Shown in pieces: positions 61,256-64,000 of a stretch of DNA of 64,000 nt (position 1 is its first letter; each line of letters begins with the position of its first letter). A program made the position numbers and the translations under genes. A model generated the notes under the pieces. It saw nothing but the letters and a program-made list of their open reading frames with translations, did no database searches and had not been told where the DNA came from. Source of the stretch: Flavobacteriaceae bacterium (GTDB lineage: Bacteria > Bacteroidota > Bacteroidia > Flavobacteriales > Flavobacteriaceae); contig JABXHN010000019.1 in assembly GCA_013373635.1 (NCBI GenBank), positions 62,001 through 126,000 on the forward strand, read 5' to 3'.

Positions 61256-61349
61256 AGTTTAAAGTTTAGTGAGAATTTGTGAATCATTGAACCGTAAATT
61301 TAATTAATAGATCTTGATCTCTCTATGATATTCATTAAAATTTCAATTA

Positions 61350-61365
61350 TTTATCCTAGGATAAA
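61350..61365. promoter_or_regulatory. Perfect 16-bp palindrome in the divergent promoter region
   Basis: TTTATCCTAGGATAAA, the same on both strands, midway between the GH3 gene (61255, minus) and the D-aminoacylase-like gene (61418, plus). A likely operator for a dimeric repressor or activator of one or both; no regulator gene is nearby. Confidence 0.5.
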
Positions 61366-61384
61366 ATTTAGAATTAATCAAGAT

Positions 61385-61402
61385 TTTGTATCTTAATACA
61401 AA
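61385..61402 (+). promoter_or_regulatory. Second dyad next to the D-aminoacylase-like gene
   Basis: TTTGTATCTTAATACAAA, a perfect 7-bp inverted repeat around CTTA, 15 bases before the ATG. It holds a -7-like TATCTTAA, so a bound protein would overlap the promoter. Confidence 0.45.
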
Positions 61403-61417
61403 CCTAATCAACTCTCT

Positions 61418-63034
61418 ATGAAAACCACATTTCACTTTTCAAGCCTTTTAGTTTTACTCTTATTGATTTTTTCATGTAAAAAGGAGATGGAGTCAGTAGA
61501 TGTTCTCATCGAAAATGGAATTATCTATGATGGAACTGGAACAGAATCCTATAAAGGAGTCATTGCAATTAATGCAGATACTATCTACTACATAGGGACT
61601 CAAAAAAACTTTAGTGCAAAAACCAATATTGACGCCCAAGGAAAAGCTGTAAGTCCGGGATTTATCAATATGCTTAGTTGGGGATATAGCTCCCTAATGC
61701 AAGATGGAAGATCCCTAAGCGATTTAAAACAAGGAGTCACTCTCGAAGTCTTTGGCGAAGGAACTTCTCCAGGTCCTAGTGGAAGTGAACAAAATGGAGA
61801 TTACCAGTCCTTTGGAGCAGCCATGACCGCATTAGAAACCAAAGGTATATCAACAAATATCGCCTCCTATTTAGGAGCAGCCTCAGTTCGAATCCAAACC
61901 ATTGGCTATGACGATCGAAAAGCTACTGAGAAAGAATTAGAACAAATGCGAAACTTAGTTGAGACCTCCATGGAAGAAGGGGCAATCGGCATCGGATCTT
62001 CATTAATATATGCGCCTGGAGACTATGCAGACACCGAAGAATTAATTGAGTTATGTAAAGTTGCATCAAAATATAACGGTCGGTATATATCTCATATAAG
62101 AAACGAAGACAATCGAGTTATGGAGGCTTTAGATGAACTCATCACGATCGCTAAAGAAGCCAGTGTTCCAGCTGAAATCTACCACCTTAAAACCTCTAGA
62201 AAACCCAATTGGCACATGCTCGATTCGGTAATCAAAGTAGTAAATGAGGCTCGTGAAAACGGGCTTCAAATTACAGCCGATATGTACACTTATAATGCGA
62301 GCTCTACAGGACTTACTGGAGTAATGCCTACCTGGGTACAAGCAGGAGGTCACAAGGCTTGGATTGATCGAATGAAAAAACCAGAGATTCGAAAAAGACT
62401 TTTTGCTGATATCAGAAAAGAACTCTCAGAACAAGAACCTGAAGGAATATTGATGGTCGGTTTTAAAAAGGATTCTATGGCTCAAATATACCAAGGTAAA
62501 ACTATTGCACAGGCTGCCCAAATGAGAGGACAGTCTCCAGAGGAAACCATTGTTGATTTAATTATCGAAGACGACAATCGAATCCAATGCATCTACTTTA
62601 GTATGAGTGAAGAAAACATTCAAAAGAAAATTCAGATTCCATGGGTATCCTTCTGTTCTGATGCGGGATCCTATTCCGATATCTCTAAAAACTTTAGAAC
62701 ACACCCTAGAGCCTTTGGAAGCTTTATCCGTGTCTTAGGAAAATTCTCTAGAGATGAAGGACTCCTATCCTTGGAAGAAGCTGTTCGCAAACTAAGCGGG
62801 TTGCCAGCTACAAATTTAGGATTGACCAACAGAGGGTTTTTAAAGGCTGGTTATGCTGCAGATATTGTCATATTTGATCCAAATACCGTAGCTGATCACG
62901 CCACTTTTGAAGATCCGCTTCAGTTTGCCACTGGAGTCGACAAAGTGCTGGTTAATGGTGTTCTTGTCCTAGATCAAGGAGCGCATACCGGTAACTTTCC
63001 TGGAGTATTTGTCAAAGGATCAGGGGCCTTATAA
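61418..63034 (+). CDS. N-acyl-D-amino-acid deacylase-like lipoprotein
   Basis: 538 residues with lipobox LIFSCKK (Cys20). It is homologous to the D-aminoacylase branch of the amidohydrolase superfamily: GGGD-like DQQGVTLEVFGEG region, YISHIRNED (His), YHLKTS (His), CSDAGSYS (Asp). The usual HxH after strand 1 is replaced by GFINMLSW, and the Cys ligand by Glu in EVFGEG. This fits the known one-metal form of the enzyme, in which the beta site alone is needed. It would release D-amino acids from N-acyl or dipeptide forms, perhaps from peptidoglycan. Confidence 0.8.
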   Translation: MKTTFHFSSLLVLLLLIFSCKKEMESVDVLIENGIIYDGTGTESYKGVIAINADTIYYIGTQKNFSAKTNIDAQGKAVSPGFINMLSWGYSSLMQDGRSLSDLKQGVTLEVFGEGTSPGPSGSEQNGDYQSFGAAMTALETKGISTNIASYLGAASVRIQTIGYDDRKATEKELEQMRNLVETSMEEGAIGIGSSLIYAPGDYADTEELIELCKVASKYNGRYISHIRNEDNRVMEALDELITIAKEASVPAEIYHLKTSRKPNWHMLDSVIKVVNEARENGLQITADMYTYNASSTGLTGVMPTWVQAGGHKAWIDRMKKPEIRKRLFADIRKELSEQEPEGILMVGFKKDSMAQIYQGKTIAQAAQMRGQSPEETIVDLIIEDDNRIQCIYFSMSEENIQKKIQIPWVSFCSDAGSYSDISKNFRTHPRAFGSFIRVLGKFSRDEGLLSLEEAVRKLSGLPATNLGLTNRGFLKAGYAADIVIFDPNTVADHATFEDPLQFATGVDKVLVNGVLVLDQGAHTGNFPGVFVKGSGAL

Positions 63035-63053
63035 AGACCTAATTCTTACTTTT

Positions 63054-63314
63054 ATGAATTCGGCATTTAAAACAAACGAACGATGGAAAAAGAGATGGTT
63101 TACCATTGGGATGATATTGTTTATCCTTGGAACTATTGATCCATTGGAGGGGTCTCCTCTTCTTTTGACAGGAAGTTTTTTAATGGCTCGAATGAAATAC
63201 CTGTCAAAAGAAAATTATTGGAAACACTATAAACTCGGAGCTCTTTTAATAGCGATTGGATTTGTCAGTTTGCACATCTCTTCGTATTTAGGAGGGTTTG
63301 GTCCAGATGATTAA
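63054..63314 (+). CDS. Small two-helix membrane protein
   Basis: 86 residues from the ATG at 63054, 19 bases after the stop of the deacylase-like gene; an earlier in-frame start would overlap that gene. Two helices (FTIGMILFILGTI and LGALLIAIGFVSLHI), basic loop between. No family assigned. It is probably cotranscribed with the upstream gene. Confidence 0.65.
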   Translation: MNSAFKTNERWKKRWFTIGMILFILGTIDPLEGSPLLLTGSFLMARMKYLSKENYWKHYKLGALLIAIGFVSLHISSYLGGFGPDD

Positions 63315-63340
63315 TCTTGGTGGTGGTCCGTTTTTCTAGT

Positions 63341-63368
63341 ACCATACCCATTAGGATGGTTGTTTTTT
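63341..63368 (+). terminator. Possible intrinsic terminator
   Basis: CCATACC and GGATGG can pair (one bulged base), followed by TTGTTTTTT. Moderate stability only. Confidence 0.4.
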
Positions 63369-63412
63369 GTATTTTTCTTCTTCAAATGGGTATTCCGTAT
63401 CAATAGCAACTT

Positions 63413-64000
63413 ATGAAACAAGAATTAATAAAAGCTCAAAAAGAAAATTGTTTAAACTGTGGCTCTCCACTTCAAGGAACTTATTGTCACATGTGTGGAC
63501 AAAAGAGCAAGGACATTCAACTGAGTTTTTTTAAAATCCTAAAAAACTTCTTTGACGAGGTTACTTTTTTTGACAATAAAATCTTCGCTACCTTAAAACT
63601 ATTAGTATACCATCCTGCAAAACTTACTCAAGAGTATATCGATGGAAGGCGGATGAGTTATGTTCCTCCATTTAGAATATACCTGTTTTTGTCGTCAGTT
63701 TATTTCATTTTTGCAATAAGTAATCTTAAGGAAGGTATCGACAAGATCGCACTCAAAGACAACCCAGAATTGGTTAGTGTTATGAATGATTCTACACTGA
63801 CAAAGGATTTGGATCTCAAATTTGACCTTCAACAAAAGGACAGTATTCAGTTATCCAATGATGACTGGCTCAATAAAAAATGGAATGGAATTACAACTCA
63901 AATTAAAAATAACCCACAAGAGTCTCTAAATAAATTAACCACAGCTTTTTCTGAAAAGCTCCCTTATTTACTGTACCTCTCCTTACCAGCATTAGCCTTT
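63413..64000 (+). CDS. DUF3667 family membrane protein, N-terminal part (3' end outside window)
   Basis: 196 residues before the window edge. A zinc-ribbon-like start has Cys13, Cys16, Cys25 and Cys28 (CLNCGSPL, YCHMCGQ), followed by KILKNFFDEVTFFDNK, LKLLVYHPAKLTQEYIDGRR and the helix YLFLSSVYFIFAI, the typical DUF3667 layout of Bacteroidetes. Function unknown. The frame is open to the last base. Confidence 0.85.
   Translation, partial: MKQELIKAQKENCLNCGSPLQGTYCHMCGQKSKDIQLSFFKILKNFFDEVTFFDNKIFATLKLLVYHPAKLTQEYIDGRRMSYVPPFRIYLFLSSVYFIFAISNLKEGIDKIALKDNPELVSVMNDSTLTKDLDLKFDLQQKDSIQLSNDDWLNKKWNGITTQIKNNPQESLNKLTTAFSEKLPYLLYLSLPALAF

Noticed and set aside
1-64000. tRNA, rRNA, CRISPR arrays, insertion sequences or prophage genes
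   Set aside because: No cloverleaf, spaced repeats, transposase, integrase or phage structural gene was found by reading; the long intergenic gaps are explained by promoters and terminators. tRNAscan-type and CRISPR searches would confirm this.

Overview
The window is AT-rich chromosome from a member of the Bacteroidetes, most likely a (marine) Flavobacteriaceae. Evidence: TonB receptors with an N-terminal carboxypeptidase-regulatory domain, type IX secretion (T9SS) C-terminal sorting domains, many lipoproteins with an S-C lipobox, families typical of the phylum (DUF1800/DUF1501, DUF5916, DUF5117-type metalloprotease, DUF3667), absence of Shine-Dalgarno sequences, and promoter -7 elements of the TAnnTTTG type. 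Gene content is that of an aerobic heterotroph living on peptides and polymers. I see no rRNA, tRNA, CRISPR array, prophage or transposase, and no gene-free stretch above 300 bases.

Layout. 1-4348: end of an FG-GAP protein, a vanadium-haloperoxidase/PAP2 lipoprotein, a Na+/solute symporter and a secreted unknown. 4354-8346 (minus): penicillin-acylase-like hydrolase, nifU-like and mrp (Fe-S assembly), an alkyltransferase-like protein. 8347-11383 (minus): LysE-type exporter, trmB and a PhoR/PhoB-like two-component system, probably one operon. 11545-18241: a MORN protein, then a cluster of a free-standing receptor domain, a TonB receptor, a duplicated beta-rich lipoprotein and a bare T9SS sorting domain. 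18272-20616: LuxE-like acyltransferase and tyrS. 20700-24210 (minus): OprP-type porin followed by a PiT phosphate transporter with a PhoU-like tail. 24451-27306 (minus): M20 amidohydrolase, U32 peptidase-family protein with ferredoxin. 27483-31399: small Cys-rich lipoprotein, small membrane protein, amidohydrolase, arsR-acr3-phosphatase arsenic operon. 31458-38242: second penicillin acylase, Rieske lipoprotein, DUF1800 and DUF1501 pair. 38299-41673 (minus): rhodanese, methyltransferase, zinc metalloprotease. 41714-47060 (minus): Na+-pumping decarboxylase (gamma, alpha, beta) and acetoacetyl-CoA synthetase. 47205-53745: beta-propeller amidohydrolase, amidase, amidohydrolase. 53739-61255 (minus): GH3 glucosidase, DUF5916, M14 carboxypeptidase and two small genes. 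61418-64000: D-aminoacylase-like protein, small membrane protein, DUF3667 protein (cut by the window end).

The most interesting signal is regulatory. Promoters of the genes starting at 12156, 12658, 15589 and 24210 carry TAAC-like tetramers repeated every 11 bp and in fixed helical phase with the -7 element. In three of them the last TAAC lies exactly 29 nt before the TTTG of the -7 element; in the porin promoter it lies 18 nt before, one repeat unit closer. The motif resembles the TTAACA repeats bound by Bacillus PhoP, and a PhoB/PhoP-type response regulator with its kinase lies next door (9630-11383). I infer that the receptor/lipoprotein cluster and the porin-PiT operon form a phosphate-starvation regulon, and that the receptor and lipoprotein acquire an unknown phosphorus-containing substrate. 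The regulon link is inference; the repeats are directly visible.
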